DNA from: JAHHTP01 sp964587555
Lineage (GTDB): Bacteria > Bacillota > Clostridia > Oscillospirales > Ruminococcaceae
Direction of reading: 5' to 3'
Assembly (NCBI GenBank): GCA_964587555.1
Contig: CAZPLR010000006.1
Coordinates: 1 to 64,000, forward strand
Length of the DNA stretch: 64,000 nt
Part shown: in pieces, positions 43,554 to 53,016 of the stretch
Position numbering within the stretch: position 1 is the first letter of the stretch
Layout: each line of letters begins with the position of its first letter
Translations under genes and position numbers: made by a program
The notes under the pieces: generated by a model
Databases searched by the model: none
What the model saw: only the letters and a program-made list of their open reading frames with translations
What the model was told of the DNA's origin: nothing

Positions 43554-43994
43554 ATGAAGCTGCACGAACTGTCTGGTGCTGTCGGCGCCACCAAAGAGGT
43601 AAAGCGTGTTGGTCGCGGTCACGGTTCCGGCAATGGCAAAACTGCCGGTAAGGGGCATAAAGGTCAGAACGCGCGTTCCGGCGGCGGTGTCAGACCAGGT
43701 TTTGAAGGCGGTCAGATGCCTTTACAAAGACGTATTCCGAAGAGAGGTTTCAACAACATCTTCGCGACCAAATACGCAATCGTTAACATTTCCGACTTAG
43801 CGGCATTTGAAGCAGGCGCGGTAGTAGACGCACAGGCTTTAGTCGATAAGGGTATCATCAAGAAAACGTTAGATGGCATGAAAGTTCTCGGTAACGGTGA
43901 GCTTACTAATGCGATCACGGTAAAAGCAGCGGCTTTCTCCAAATCCGCGAAAGAAAAAATCGAGCAGGCTGGTGGAAAGACCGAGGTGATCTAA
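43554..43994 (+). CDS. rplO: 50S ribosomal protein L15 (uL15)
   Basis: Late-assembly large-subunit protein. 146 residues, Gly/Lys-rich N-terminus [20 protein letters not shown] and [20 protein letters not shown]. Ribosome site AAGGAGGT. Its TAA is directly followed by the GTG of secY. Confidence 0.98.
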   Translation: MKLHELSGAVGATKEVKRVGRGHGSGNGKTAGKGHKGQNARSGGGVRPGFEGGQMPLQRRIPKRGFNNIFATKYAIVNISDLAAFEAGAVVDAQALVDKGIIKKTLDGMKVLGNGELTNAITVKAAAFSKSAKEKIEQAGGKTEVI

Positions 43995-45287
43995 GTGTTT
44001 CAGGTAATTAAAAACGCATTCTCAAATCCAGATCTGCGCAAAAAACTGATATACACCTTTATCATCATTTTAATTTTCCGTGTTGGCTCGGCGTTTTTGG
44101 CGCCATTTGTCAGCTACGGTGGGCTACAAGATGTTGTTTCGGAAAATTCCGACAGCTTCTTTGGTATCCTAAACGCATTCTCTGGCGGATCTTTCGCAAA
44201 TGCGACGGTATTTGCCATGTCTATCTCCCCGTATATTACCGCTTCGATCATCATTCAGCTGCTGACGGTCGCAATCCCGCCGCTGGAAAGACTGGCAAAG
44301 GAAGGCGCAGTCGGCAGAAAGAAGCTGAATAAGATCACCCGTTACACCTTTGTCGGCATGGCGTTTATTCAAGCGTTCGCTTATTATATCATGCTGAATA
44401 ACTACGGCGTATTGGCGAGTGGTTATACCAGTGGTTTTGCAAAATACTTTGCAGCAGCGGTCATCATTTTAACGCTGGTCGCAGGCGCGGCGTTAACGGT
44501 ATGGCTTTCCGACCGTATCTCTGACAAGGGATTCGGAAACGGTACGTCCATCATCCTGTTCGCCGGCATTATCGCAAACCTGCCGAATACGGTGGAGGTT
44601 CTTTTCGAGAACTTCCAAGCCGGCGGTGCAAATTACTTTACGGTACCGCTGGGCGTTGTGCTTCTGCTCGCGATTGTGGTTTTGATTGTTATCATGAATA
44701 ACTCAGAACGCAGGATCCCGATCCAGTATGCAAAACGTGTGGTCGGCCGTAAAATGTACGGTGGACAAAGCTCTTATATCCCGATCAAGATTGCAATCGG
44801 CGGTGTTATCCCAATCATCTTCGCGATGTCGATCATGGCGATCCCGAGTACGATTGCAGCGTTCGCCGAGCCAGAGGTCGGTTCCTTCTGGTACTATGTG
44901 GTGAGAGCATTCTCAACAACCGGCTGGATTTATTGCGTCTGCTATTTCCTGCTGATTGTCGGCTTCAGCTACTTCTACTGCGCGATTGAGTACAATCCGA
45001 TCGAGATGGCGAACAATCTAAAGCAGAACAACGGTGCGATTGCCGGCATTCGTCCGGGACGCTCCACTGCGATATTCATTCAGAAAATCCTTTCCAAAAT
45101 CACCTTTGTCGGCGCGTTATTCTTAGCGGTAATCGCACTGGTTCCTTCGATTTATTCTGTGATTACCAACATCAGCCTGTCGCTCGGCGGTACTTCGATT
45201 ATCATCGTGGTTGGCGTTGCGCTGGATACCATGCGTCAGCTAGAGTCTGAACTGACGATGCGTCATTATAAGGGCTTCTTAGAGTAA
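43995..45287 (+). CDS. secY: Preprotein translocase subunit SecY
   Basis: Pore-forming subunit of the Sec translocon; partners SecG (13161) and SecE (not in the window). 430 residues with ten membrane helices, including FGNGTSIILFAGIIANLP and GGQSSYIPIKIAIGGVIPII, both family signatures. GTG start abuts the rplO stop, so translation is coupled; a weak ribosome site lies inside rplO. Confidence 0.97.
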   Translation: MFQVIKNAFSNPDLRKKLIYTFIIILIFRVGSAFLAPFVSYGGLQDVVSENSDSFFGILNAFSGGSFANATVFAMSISPYITASIIIQLLTVAIPPLERLAKEGAVGRKKLNKITRYTFVGMAFIQAFAYYIMLNNYGVLASGYTSGFAKYFAAAVIILTLVAGAALTVWLSDRISDKGFGNGTSIILFAGIIANLPNTVEVLFENFQAGGANYFTVPLGVVLLLAIVVLIVIMNNSERRIPIQYAKRVVGRKMYGGQSSYIPIKIAIGGVIPIIFAMSIMAIPSTIAAFAEPEVGSFWYYVVRAFSTTGWIYCVCYFLLIVGFSYFYCAIEYNPIEMANNLKQNNGAIAGIRPGRSTAIFIQKILSKITFVGALFLAVIALVPSIYSVITNISLSLGGTSIIIVVGVALDTMRQLESELTMRHYKGFLE

Positions 45288-45299
45288 GGAGAGTGTCAA

Positions 45300-45938
45300 A
45301 TGAACTTAATTTTATTAGGTGCTCCGGGTGCTGGTAAAGGCACTCAGGCCGAGGTCATCTGCAAGACCTATGAGATTCCGGCGATTTCGACCGGGAATAT
45401 CATCAGAGAAGCGGTGAAAAACGGCACAGAGCTTGGCGAAAAAACAAAATCATATCTGGACGCCGGCGCGCTGGTCCCTGATGAGCTGGTGATCGCCTTA
45501 GTAAAAGAGCGTCTGGCTCAGCCGGACTGCGGGAAGGGATTCATTTTAGATGGATTCCCTCGCACAGTGCCGCAGGCTGAGGCGCTTGATAAAATGGGCG
45601 TTAAGATTGACACGGTTGTAGATATTGAGGTGCCAGACGAGAAGATCGTCGCGCGGCTTTCCGGCAGACGTGTCTGTGGTAACTGCGGCGCTTCCTATCA
45701 TCTGCAATATAAGCCGTCGAAAGAGGACGGCGTATGCGATAGCTGCGGCAGCGCGCTGATCCAGCGCAAGGACGATCATCCTGACACCGTGCTGGAGCGT
45801 TTGAGAGTTTATCACACGCAGACTGAGCCGTTAAAGGAATATTATGCCGCGCAGGGCAAGGTTTCTGTTGTTTACGGTCAGGAAGCGGTTGAGGATACGA
45901 CCGCGCTGGTATTGAAGGCCTTGGAGGCATTTCAATGA
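45300..45938 (+). CDS. adk: Adenylate kinase
   Basis: Balances ATP, ADP and AMP. 212 residues: P-loop GAPGAGKGTQAE at the N-terminus, FILDGFPRTVPQAEAL, and a LID domain with CGNC and CDSC, the zinc-type LID of Gram-positive enzymes. Ribosome site AAGGAGAG. Its TGA overlaps the map ATG by 4 bases. Confidence 0.98.
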   Translation: MNLILLGAPGAGKGTQAEVICKTYEIPAISTGNIIREAVKNGTELGEKTKSYLDAGALVPDELVIALVKERLAQPDCGKGFILDGFPRTVPQAEALDKMGVKIDTVVDIEVPDEKIVARLSGRRVCGNCGASYHLQYKPSKEDGVCDSCGSALIQRKDDHPDTVLERLRVYHTQTEPLKEYYAAQGKVSVVYGQEAVEDTTALVLKALEAFQ

Positions 45939-46684
45939 TCAACCTGAAAAGCGCGGGTGAGATCAAGCAGATGGAGGCCGCCTGCAAGATTTCGGCACAG
46001 GCCTTGGCTTATGCCGGGAAGTTTATGCAGGAGGGCATTTCCACCTATGAGATCGATGAGGAAATCCGCAGGTTTATCGTAGGGATGGGTGCAAAGCCGA
46101 ACTTTTTAGGGCTGTATGGCTTTCCGGCCAGCGCCTGTATCTCGATAAACGAGGAGATTATCCACGGGATACCATCCAAAAAGAGAATTTTGAAAAAAGG
46201 CGATATTGTGAGCGTCGACACAGGCGCTTTCTACGACGGCTTTAACGGCGACAACGCCTACACCTATATGGTGGGCGAGGTCGAGGAAGAGGTCAGACTG
46301 TTGCTTGAGCGCACGAAAGAAAGCTTAATGCGGGGGATCGCGGCTGCAAAACCGGGCAATCGAATCGGTGACATTTCCTTTGCAATTCAATCGTATGTCG
46401 AGTCGTTTGGCTATGGCGTGGTCAGAGAGTATGTCGGTCATGGCGTGGGGCGGGAGCTGCACGAGGATCCGGAGGTGCCAAACTTCGGGAAACCGGGCAG
46501 AGGGCCAAGGCTTGCGCCGGGCATGACGATCGCAATCGAGCCGATGATCAATTTATCCGGCGCGGGATGCCGTCAGCTTGCAAACGGCTGGACGGTGGTG
46601 ACTGCATCGGGCAAGGCTTCCGCTCATTTTGAGCATACCGTTGTGATCACAAACGACGGAGCGAGGATCTTAACGCAGCCGTAA
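45935..46684 (+). CDS. map: Methionine aminopeptidase, type I
   Basis: Removes the N-terminal methionine from nascent proteins. 249 residues; metal ligands visible in SVDTGAFYDGFNGDNAYT (two Asp), GHGVGRELHEDPEVPN (His), IAIEPMI (Glu) and the C-terminal AHFEHTVVIT (Glu). It overlaps adk by 4 bases (ATGA). Sits in the standard place between adk and infA. Confidence 0.97.
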   Translation: MINLKSAGEIKQMEAACKISAQALAYAGKFMQEGISTYEIDEEIRRFIVGMGAKPNFLGLYGFPASACISINEEIIHGIPSKKRILKKGDIVSVDTGAFYDGFNGDNAYTYMVGEVEEEVRLLLERTKESLMRGIAAAKPGNRIGDISFAIQSYVESFGYGVVREYVGHGVGRELHEDPEVPNFGKPGRGPRLAPGMTIAIEPMINLSGAGCRQLANGWTVVTASGKASAHFEHTVVITNDGARILTQP

Positions 46685-46785
46685 GGATACAAAAATTTTC
46701 AGCCTGAAGCCAAATGGTTTTTAAGGCGTAAGACGCGGACAAAGATAAGCCGCGATGGTAATTCCGGGTAAGGGGGTAATCTGAT

Positions 46786-47004
46786 TTGTCAAAAGAAGAT
46801 ATTATTGAGATCGAGGGAACGGTCGTAGATGCGCTGCCGAACGCAATGTTTAAGGTACAGCTTGCAAACGGCCACATCATCAACGCGCATATTTCCGGAA
46901 AGCTGCGGATGAATTACATTCGTATCCTGCCGGGGGATAAGGTAACGGTTGAAATGTCGACCTATGACCTCACCAAGGGGCGCATCACATGGCGCTCGAA
47001 ATAA
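46786..47004 (+). CDS. infA: Translation initiation factor IF-1
   Basis: OB-fold factor that blocks the A site during initiation. 72 residues: [20 protein letters not shown] and ending [14 protein letters not shown]. Start is TTG 46786, 9 bases after AAGGGGGT. The 101-base space after map holds no gene. Confidence 0.96.
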   Translation: MSKEDIIEIEGTVVDALPNAMFKVQLANGHIINAHISGKLRMNYIRILPGDKVTVEMSTYDLTKGRITWRSK

Positions 47005-47078
47005 AAATCATAAGCCACGAAGGGTAAGGAGAGGCTTGAAAAAGGAATTTCCTTACCGGAACAAGGAGGTAGTTTCAA

Positions 47079-47192
47079 ATGAAAGTAAGACCTTCCGTAA
47101 AGCCGATTTGTGAGAAATGTAAGGTTATTAAGCGCAAAGGCCGCATCATGGTTATTTGCACGAACCCGAAACACAAACAGCGTCAGGGCTAA
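47079..47192 (+). CDS. rpmJ: 50S ribosomal protein L36 (bL36)
   Basis: 37-residue zinc-ribbon protein: [20 protein letters not shown], then the distal [11 protein letters not shown]; ligands C11, C14, C27 and H32. ATG 47079 behind AAGGAGG, in its usual place between infA and rpsM. Confidence 0.97.
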   Translation: MKVRPSVKPICEKCKVIKRKGRIMVICTNPKHKQRQG

Positions 47193-47245
47193 AACCTGAT
47201 AAGTGAAAAGAAACAGCGAAAAACTGTATTGGAGGTGCAGCTTGC

Positions 47246-47614
47246 ATGGCTCGTATAGCTGGTGTTGACCTGCCGAGAGAAAAAAGAGTAGAGGTCGGTT
47301 TGACCTATATCTTCGGCATCGGTCGTAAAACTGCTCAGGGAATCCTGGCAGAAACAAAGATCAATCCGGATACCAGAGTAAAAGATTTAACGGAAAACGA
47401 AGTATCCAAACTGCGTGACTATATCGACAAGCATCTTGAGGTAGAAGGCGACTTACGCAGAAGCGTATCCTTAAATATCAAGCGCTTGGTTGAAATTGGC
47501 TGCTATCGCGGTGTGCGTCACCGCAAAGGTCTGCCGGTAAGAGGTCAGAGAACGAAAACAAACGCTCGTACCCGCAAAGGCCCGAAGAAGACCATCGCTA
47601 ATAAGAAGAAATAA
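47246..47614 (+). CDS. rpsM: 30S ribosomal protein S13 (uS13)
   Basis: Head protein making intersubunit bridges B1a/b. 122 residues: [20 protein letters not shown] and the C-terminal [20 protein letters not shown]. Ribosome site GGAGGTG. 15 bases to rpsK. Confidence 0.98.
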   Translation: MARIAGVDLPREKRVEVGLTYIFGIGRKTAQGILAETKINPDTRVKDLTENEVSKLRDYIDKHLEVEGDLRRSVSLNIKRLVEIGCYRGVRHRKGLPVRGQRTKTNARTRKGPKKTIANKKK

Positions 47615-47629
47615 TAAGGGGGCAGAAAC

Positions 47630-48031
47630 ATGGCACCAAAAAAGGACACGAAAAAAGTTGTTCGTAAACGTCGTGAACGTAAAAATGTTGAGCGCGGCAG
47701 CGTTCACATTCAGTCCACCTTTAATAATACCATCGTTACCGTAACCGATACGCAGGGCAATACATTGTCTTGGGCCAGTGCCGGTGAGATGGGCTTTAGA
47801 GGTTCGAAGAAGTCCACTCCGTTCGCAGCGCAGTCTGCGGCAGAAAAAGCAGCGAAAGCGGCAATGGAGTACGGCTTAAAGACGGTTGAAGTGTATGTAA
47901 AAGGACCGGGTGCCGGTCGTGAAGCCGCGATCAGAGCTTTACAGGGCGTCGGTCTGGAGGTTACTTTAATTAAGGACGTAACCCCGATTCCGCACAACGG
48001 CTGCCGTCCGCCTAAGAGAAGAAGAGTATAA
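47630..48031 (+). CDS. rpsK: 30S ribosomal protein S11 (uS11)
   Basis: Platform protein lining the mRNA exit. 133 residues with [39 protein letters not shown] and the C-terminal [14 protein letters not shown]. Ribosome site AAGGGGGC. 16 bases to rpsD. Confidence 0.98.
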   Translation: MAPKKDTKKVVRKRRERKNVERGSVHIQSTFNNTIVTVTDTQGNTLSWASAGEMGFRGSKKSTPFAAQSAAEKAAKAAMEYGLKTVEVYVKGPGAGREAAIRALQGVGLEVTLIKDVTPIPHNGCRPPKRRRV

Positions 48032-48047
48032 TCGGAGGTGTAGAAAT

Positions 48048-48641
48048 ATGGCAAAGAATACACAGCCTATTCTGAAGAGATGCAAAGCCTTGGGGATTTC
48101 TCCAGCGGTTTTAGGCTACTCTAAGGAAACCAAAAGAAATCCGAAGCCGATGCGCCGCAAACAGTCTGAGTACGGTATGCAGCTAAATGAGAAGCAGAAG
48201 GTAAAATTTATCTACGGCGTATTAGAGAAACAGTTCCATGCGTACTACGAGAAAGCCGCGCGCAAGGATGGCATTACCGGTGAGAACCTGCTTATTGAGC
48301 TGGAGCGTCGTTTAGATAACGTTGTATTCCGTTTAGGTTTTGCGTCTACCCGCAGAGAATCTCGGCAGCTTGTAAACCACGGACATTTCACTGTAAACGG
48401 TAAGCGCGTTGATATCCCATCCTATCAGGTAAAACCGGGCGATGTGGTTGCGATCTGCGAGAAATCCCGCAGCAGCGAAAAATTTAAAGCGCTGATCGAG
48501 GAGAACGGCAAAAAAGCGACTCCGAAGTGGATGGAGAAAGCGAATGACGCTTTTGAAGGCACTATCGTTGCAATGCCGATGCGTGACGACATCGACTACG
48601 ACGTTGAGGAGCACATGATCGTTGAGCTCTACTCCAAGTGA
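48048..48641 (+). CDS. rpsD: 30S ribosomal protein S4 (uS4)
   Basis: Primary 16S-binding protein; represses the alpha operon in E. coli. 197 residues, with an N-terminal zinc-free variant (only one Cys, at 12), KQSEYGMQLNEKQKVKFIYG, and the S4 RNA-binding domain (ASTRRESRQLVNHGHFTVNG). Ribosome site GGAGGTG. A GC hairpin CTGCCGC / GCGGCAG at 48692-48710 separates it from rpoA. Confidence 0.98.
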   Translation: MAKNTQPILKRCKALGISPAVLGYSKETKRNPKPMRRKQSEYGMQLNEKQKVKFIYGVLEKQFHAYYEKAARKDGITGENLLIELERRLDNVVFRLGFASTRRESRQLVNHGHFTVNGKRVDIPSYQVKPGDVVAICEKSRSSEKFKALIEENGKKATPKWMEKANDAFEGTIVAMPMRDDIDYDVEEHMIVELYSK

Positions 48642-48752
48642 TCGATCAGCACAAAGGTCGCAAGACTGCTGCGAATGGATTATATGGCATCCTGCCGCTT
48701 TATGCGGCAGCGAAAAGGCAACTGTATCTATCTCAGAACAGGAGGGTTATAG

Positions 48753-49718
48753 ATGATTGGAATTGAACAGCCGAGGATCGAAGCGGAGGAAGTTACTGCA
48801 GACGGTTCTTACGGGAGATTTGTTGTTGAACCTCTTGAACGCGGCTACGGTATCACGCTTGGCAACGCATTAAGACGTGTGCTGCTCTCCTCTCTTCCGG
48901 GCGTTGCTGTCACCTCCATTAAAATTGACGGCGTGCAGCACGAATTTACAACGATTCCGGGTGTAAAAGAAGATGTCACTGAAATTGTTCTGAACATGAA
49001 AGGATTGACTGCGAAGATCCTGGGAGAGGGACCGAAGCGCGTCTGCATTGAAGCGGAAGGCGAATGTAAGGTCACTGCCGGAAATATTCAGACAGACTCT
49101 GAGGTTGAGATCCTCAATCCGGAGATGCCTATTGCAACGCTTGCAGAAGGTGCTAAACTGTATATGGAGATTGTGCTGGATAAGGGACGCGGCTACGTTC
49201 CTGCAGAGCGCAATAAGCAGGATATCCAGAGTAAGGAAAAAGATATTGTAGGCACAATACCGGTCGACAGCATTTATACGCCGGTACAGAAGGTCAATTA
49301 TACCGTAGAGAATACGCGTGTCGGGCATAGAACCGACTACGATAAACTCATTTTAGAGGTTTGGACTGACAAGACGATTTCCGCCAAGGAATCCATTTCT
49401 CTCGCCGCCAAGATTCTGAATGAGCATCTCAACCTGTTTATCGATTTATCGGAAGACGCAGTCAATACGGAAATTATGGTAGGCAAGGACGATAAAGGGA
49501 AAGAAAAGATCCTAGAGATGACTATTGAGGAGCTTGACTTATCCGTGCGTGCCTTCAACTGCTTAAAACGTGCGGCTATCAATACGGTAGGCGACCTGAT
49601 CAATAAATCCGAGAGCGATATGATGAAGGTCAGAAACCTCGGCAAAAAATCCCTGGAAGAAGTAATTGCGAAGCTGGACGCACTGGGCGTAACTTTAGTG
49701 ATCGAAGATGAAAGCTAA
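48753..49718 (+). CDS. rpoA: RNA polymerase alpha subunit
   Basis: Assembly platform of RNA polymerase and contact point for activators. 321 residues: N-terminal dimer domain ([20 protein letters not shown] onward), a linker near 230-245, and a C-terminal domain with [20 protein letters not shown] and [14 protein letters not shown], which binds UP elements. Ribosome site AGGAGGG. Follows rpsD after 111 bases. Confidence 0.98.
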   Translation: MIGIEQPRIEAEEVTADGSYGRFVVEPLERGYGITLGNALRRVLLSSLPGVAVTSIKIDGVQHEFTTIPGVKEDVTEIVLNMKGLTAKILGEGPKRVCIEAEGECKVTAGNIQTDSEVEILNPEMPIATLAEGAKLYMEIVLDKGRGYVPAERNKQDIQSKEKDIVGTIPVDSIYTPVQKVNYTVENTRVGHRTDYDKLILEVWTDKTISAKESISLAAKILNEHLNLFIDLSEDAVNTEIMVGKDDKGKEKILEMTIEELDLSVRAFNCLKRAAINTVGDLINKSESDMMKVRNLGKKSLEEVIAKLDALGVTLVIEDES

Positions 49719-49777
49719 TTATTACGCCGCTGCGGCGCAGCATACAACCACAAACTAAGAATAAGGAGTGAACTACA

Positions 49778-50119
49778 ATGGCAGGAAGCAGAAAACTTGG
49801 CAGGACTTCTGATCACAGACAGGCAATGCTTAGAGCTATGGTTACTTTCTTGCTGGAAAAAGGCAGAATTGAAACCACTGTTACCAGAGCTAAGGAAGTT
49901 CGCGCGATGGCGGAGAAGATGATCACACTGGGTAAAACCAATGATCTTCACTCGAAACGCCAGGCGCTTGCGTATATCACCAAAGAATCTGTTGTTAAGA
50001 AACTGTTTGATGAAATCTCCCCGAAATATAAAGAGCAGAACGGCGGTTATACCCGTATTGTGAAAATCGGCCCGCGTCGTGGCGACGCGGCTGAGATGGC
50101 TATCATCGAACTGATCTAA
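49778..50119 (+). CDS. rplQ: 50S ribosomal protein L17 (bL17)
   Basis: Tunnel-exit protein, last gene of the cluster. 113 residues: [35 protein letters not shown] [20 protein letters not shown], and a C-terminal [16 protein letters not shown]. Ribosome site AAGGAGTG. A strong terminator follows. Confidence 0.98.
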   Translation: MAGSRKLGRTSDHRQAMLRAMVTFLLEKGRIETTVTRAKEVRAMAEKMITLGKTNDLHSKRQALAYITKESVVKKLFDEISPKYKEQNGGYTRIVKIGPRRGDAAEMAIIELI

Positions 50120-50140
50120 TTGCACAAACAAAATATTTCG

Positions 50141-50177
50141 GCTGCCGCTTGTCATGAGCGGCAGTCTTTTGCATTTT
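50141..50177 (+). terminator. Terminator of the S10-spc-alpha cluster
   Basis: Stem CTGCCGCT / AGCGGCAG (50142-50149, 50157-50164) with a 7-base loop, then TCTTTTGCATTTTTT. Confidence 0.82.
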
Positions 50178-50192
50178 TTGCAGCTTTTTGCC

Positions 50193-50221
50193 GCATAACC
50201 GCTTTCATTTTGCCATATATT
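50193..50221 (+). promoter_or_regulatory. Possible sporulation-sigma promoter of the deacetylase gene
   Basis: GCATAA at 50193-50198 and CATATATT at 50214-50221 roughly fit a mother-cell (sigma-E-like) pattern. No good sigma-A promoter is seen before the gene. Weak evidence, resting partly on the inferred gene function. Confidence 0.3.
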
Positions 50222-50244
50222 GTGACAGATGGGAGGGAGTGTAT

Positions 50245-51024
50245 ATGCGGCGGTTTTATATTCAAAGGGCAAAACAGATTCCTGTTATTTTGGCGGCGTT
50301 GGCGGTGCTCTGCGCGGGGATCGGCGCGCTGCTTCAGCTTACGCAGGCGCAGTACGCCTCGAGCGAGGTCAAACGGCTCCCCGTCTATTCGGTAGAAACC
50401 GGAGATAAGGTCGTCGCACTTACCTTTGACGCAGCATGGGGCAATTCGGACACCGACGCGCTGATCGAGGTACTTGGTAAGAATGATGTCAAGGCGACCT
50501 TTTTTGTCACCGGAGATTGGTGCGACCGCTGCGGTGAGGACGTTAAAAGGCTTTCCGCAGCGGGCCACGCGATTGAAAATCACTCCGACGCTCATCCGCA
50601 TCCGGTACAGATCACCAAAAAACAATTGGTCGATGATACCAACGCCTGCACGAGAAAGATCGCTGCGCTGACCGGAATAGAACCAAAGCTTTACCGTGTG
50701 CCGTATGGCGAATATAATACCGACGTGATAAAAACGGTCGAGGATGAAATCGGGCTGCTTGCGGTGCAGTGGGATGCCGACAGTATGGATTGGAAACGTA
50801 TCGGCGTGGAGGCGTCGGTGCAAAACGCGCTTTCTAAGGTGCAAAACGGCAGTATCCTGCTGTTTCATAACGATCTGGAAACAACCGCGCAGGCAGTCGA
50901 TACGGTTATATGCCGTTTAAAGGCAAATGGCTATCGCTTTGCGCTGGTAAGAGATATGATTTATACCAAAGATTATACCATCGACGTGACCGGAAGGCAG
51001 CATCCGAAGAAAGCATCAGAATAA
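50245..51024 (+). CDS. Polysaccharide deacetylase, PdaB-like
   Basis: NodB-fold (CE4) deacetylase, 259 residues, with one N-terminal membrane anchor (about 11-30). The catalytic strand reads LTFDAAWGNSDT (Asp), the metal site ENHSDAHPHP (two His), and RVPYGEYN and LLFHNDLETT are the later motifs. TFDAAWG rather than TFDDG is typical of the PdaB sporulation branch, which acts on spore peptidoglycan in Bacillus. ATG 50245 follows GGGAGGGAG; the frame extends to 50188 without support. CE4 membership is firm; the PdaB role is inferred. Confidence 0.8.
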   Translation: MRRFYIQRAKQIPVILAALAVLCAGIGALLQLTQAQYASSEVKRLPVYSVETGDKVVALTFDAAWGNSDTDALIEVLGKNDVKATFFVTGDWCDRCGEDVKRLSAAGHAIENHSDAHPHPVQITKKQLVDDTNACTRKIAALTGIEPKLYRVPYGEYNTDVIKTVEDEIGLLAVQWDADSMDWKRIGVEASVQNALSKVQNGSILLFHNDLETTAQAVDTVICRLKANGYRFALVRDMIYTKDYTIDVTGRQHPKKASE

Positions 51025-51140
51025 ATCGGATTTTTCAGCGTTTGCGTCTTGTATTATTCCTATGGATATGTTATAATATTAACGAACAAACAATCGGGCG
51101 GAAACCCGCCGGAGGATAATGAAGGGCAAAGGAGAGAAAG

Positions 51141-52664
51141 ATGCGAGGGATTTATACATCGATTGACGAGATACGCCGCAGAGTATTTACTGAGATTGCA
51201 CGATTTGCGTACAGTGAGGATCACGATTATCAAAAGATCGAGCAGCTTCCTTATCAAATGCTGCCGGGTGAGGACGCAAGCTATCGCGACAGCATATTCT
51301 TAGAGCGGGCGATTATTGGGGAGCGGCTGCGCCTGACGATGGGGCTGCCGCTGCGCAGAATGGATCAGCACGCGCCGCTGTCCGAGGGAATTGAGAAAAG
51401 TGCAATTGCTGAGAAATATTATGAACCGCCTCTGGTCAATGTCATTAAATTTGCCTGCAACGCTTGTCCGGACAACCAGATTTTAGTGACCGAGGCTTGC
51501 CAAGGATGCTTGGCACACCCATGCCAAGAGGTTTGCCCAAAAAAGGCGATCACGATCCGCCATGGAAAATCGGTCATCAACGAGGAGCTGTGTATCAAGT
51601 GCGGGCGCTGCGTCGATGTCTGCCCGTATAAAGCGATCATCCGCCAGCAGCGTCCGTGCGCAAAGGCGTGCGGCATGGATGCGATCGAGTCGGACGAGCT
51701 TGGGCGCGCGAAAATCAATTATGATAAATGTGTTTCCTGCGGAATGTGTCTGGTGAATTGTCCGTTCGGTGCGATTGCGGATAAAAGCCAAATCTTCCAG
51801 TTGATCAATGCAATGCGTGAGGGAAAAAAGGTGATTGCGGTCATCGCGCCGGCGTTTGTCGGGCAGTTTGGTCCGAAGCTTACGCCGGAGAAGATCCGAC
51901 CGGCGTTTGAGGCGCTCGGCTTTGCAGGAGTAGAGGAGGTTGCAGTCGGCGCGGATCTGTGTACGGTCGAGGAGGCGAAGGACTTTTTGCGAGAGGTGCC
52001 GGAGCATCAGCCGTTTATGGCGACATCCTGCTGCCCTTCTTGGTCGATGATGGCGAAAAAGCTGTTCCCGGAATTTAAGGATTATATCTCGATGGCGATG
52101 ACGCCGATGGTACTGACCGCGCGCATGGTCAAGCAGGAAAATCCAGATGCGATGATCTGTTTTATTGGACCGTGCGCGGCGAAAAAGTTAGAGGCAAGCA
52201 GAAGAAGCATCCGCAGCAATGTCGACTTTGTTCTGACCTTTGAGGAGGTCATGGGGATGTTTGAGGCGAAGGAGGTCGATTTTGCAAAGCTTCCAAAGGG
52301 CGAACCATTGAATAAGGGAACTGGTGCCGGACGCGGTTTTGCGGTAGGCGGCGGCGTAGCTGCCGCGGTGGTTGAGGCAGCAAAGAGCCTCGCGCCGGAT
52401 CGCGAAGTGAAAACGATGTCCGCGCAGGGGCTAAGAGAGTGCCGCAAGATGCTGCAGCAGGCCAAAACTGGAAAATACGACGGTTATTTGCTGGAGGGCA
52501 TGGGCTGCCCGGGCGGCTGTGTGGCGGGCGCCGGCACTTTGCAGGCGGTGAGTAAGGCTGCCGCGCAGGTCAATCTCTACAAGAAGCAGGCGCCGATCAA
52601 GGAGTCGATTGACAGTAAATATCAGATCACCCTTTCGCTGGCGGATGAGTTCCCGCAGCAGTAA
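51141..52664 (+). CDS. [FeFe] hydrogenase-like iron-sulfur protein (group B type)
   Basis: 507-residue soluble protein. An N-terminal region of about 100 residues precedes four-Cys clusters (CNACPDN near 106, CQGCLAHPCQEVCP near 120-132), two ferredoxin-like clusters (CIKCGRCVDVCP 151-162, CVSCGMCLVNCP 197-208) and the H-cluster domain. H-cluster motifs are TSCCPSW (295-301), GPCAAKK (343-349) and EGMGCPGGC (452-460). In group A enzymes these read TSCCPGW, PCxxKK with Met before Pro, and ExMACPGGC; the Ser, Gly-Pro and Gly changes fit group B. Such proteins may be hydrogenases of fermentation or sensors. Ribosome site GGAGAG; no maturase genes nearby. Confidence 0.88.
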   Translation: MRGIYTSIDEIRRRVFTEIARFAYSEDHDYQKIEQLPYQMLPGEDASYRDSIFLERAIIGERLRLTMGLPLRRMDQHAPLSEGIEKSAIAEKYYEPPLVNVIKFACNACPDNQILVTEACQGCLAHPCQEVCPKKAITIRHGKSVINEELCIKCGRCVDVCPYKAIIRQQRPCAKACGMDAIESDELGRAKINYDKCVSCGMCLVNCPFGAIADKSQIFQLINAMREGKKVIAVIAPAFVGQFGPKLTPEKIRPAFEALGFAGVEEVAVGADLCTVEEAKDFLREVPEHQPFMATSCCPSWSMMAKKLFPEFKDYISMAMTPMVLTARMVKQENPDAMICFIGPCAAKKLEASRRSIRSNVDFVLTFEEVMGMFEAKEVDFAKLPKGEPLNKGTGAGRGFAVGGGVAAAVVEAAKSLAPDREVKTMSAQGLRECRKMLQQAKTGKYDGYLLEGMGCPGGCVAGAGTLQAVSKAAAQVNLYKKQAPIKESIDSKYQITLSLADEFPQQ

Positions 52665-52710
52665 ATCGTGGAAAGCATCCCTTCCATGAGTTTTTAAGAG
52701 GGCGAATGAG

Positions 52711-52824
52711 ATGAAAAATCCGTGGAAGGAAATCCCGCTTGACGAGTATGAAAATCATATGAAGCCGGACTCTATAATGCAGCTTCAGGCGATGAATGAG
52801 ATACAGGACAGCCAAGCGATTTGA
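52711..52824 (+). pseudogene. Truncated SAM-methyltransferase start
   Basis: 37 codons: MKNPWKEIPLDEYENHMKPD, then SIMQLQAMNEIQDSQAI and a stop. This strongly resembles the first 30 residues of a family of class I SAM-dependent methyltransferases (NPWEEIPLxxYExHM...VxQLQxxNxxM). The SAM-binding part is missing: the terminator at 52830 starts 6 bases past the stop. Probably a gene remnant, though a short leader-like peptide cannot be excluded. A weak purine-rich site (AAGAGGGCGA) precedes the ATG. Confidence 0.6.
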
Positions 52825-52829
52825 ATAGA

Positions 52830-52867
52830 AAGTTCCATCTGCGGCGCGTGGATGGAACTTTTCTTTT
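52830..52867 (+). terminator. Terminator after the hydrogenase and methyltransferase fragment
   Basis: 10-bp stem AAGTTCCATC / GATGGAACTT (52830-52839, 52851-52860), 11-base loop, then TTTTCTTTT. Confidence 0.85.
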
Positions 52868-53016
52868 GCCAGCAGACACATAGGTAATCTATACAAAATC
52901 GCATGATTTGGCGAAAAAGCGTTTTTTTCCTCTGTTCACTAAAAAATAGCTGCTGTCATTCGAATATATAAATGATACCAAGCGGTTTATTTGGAAGGAA
53001 AGGGGTGTGTGCGTGT

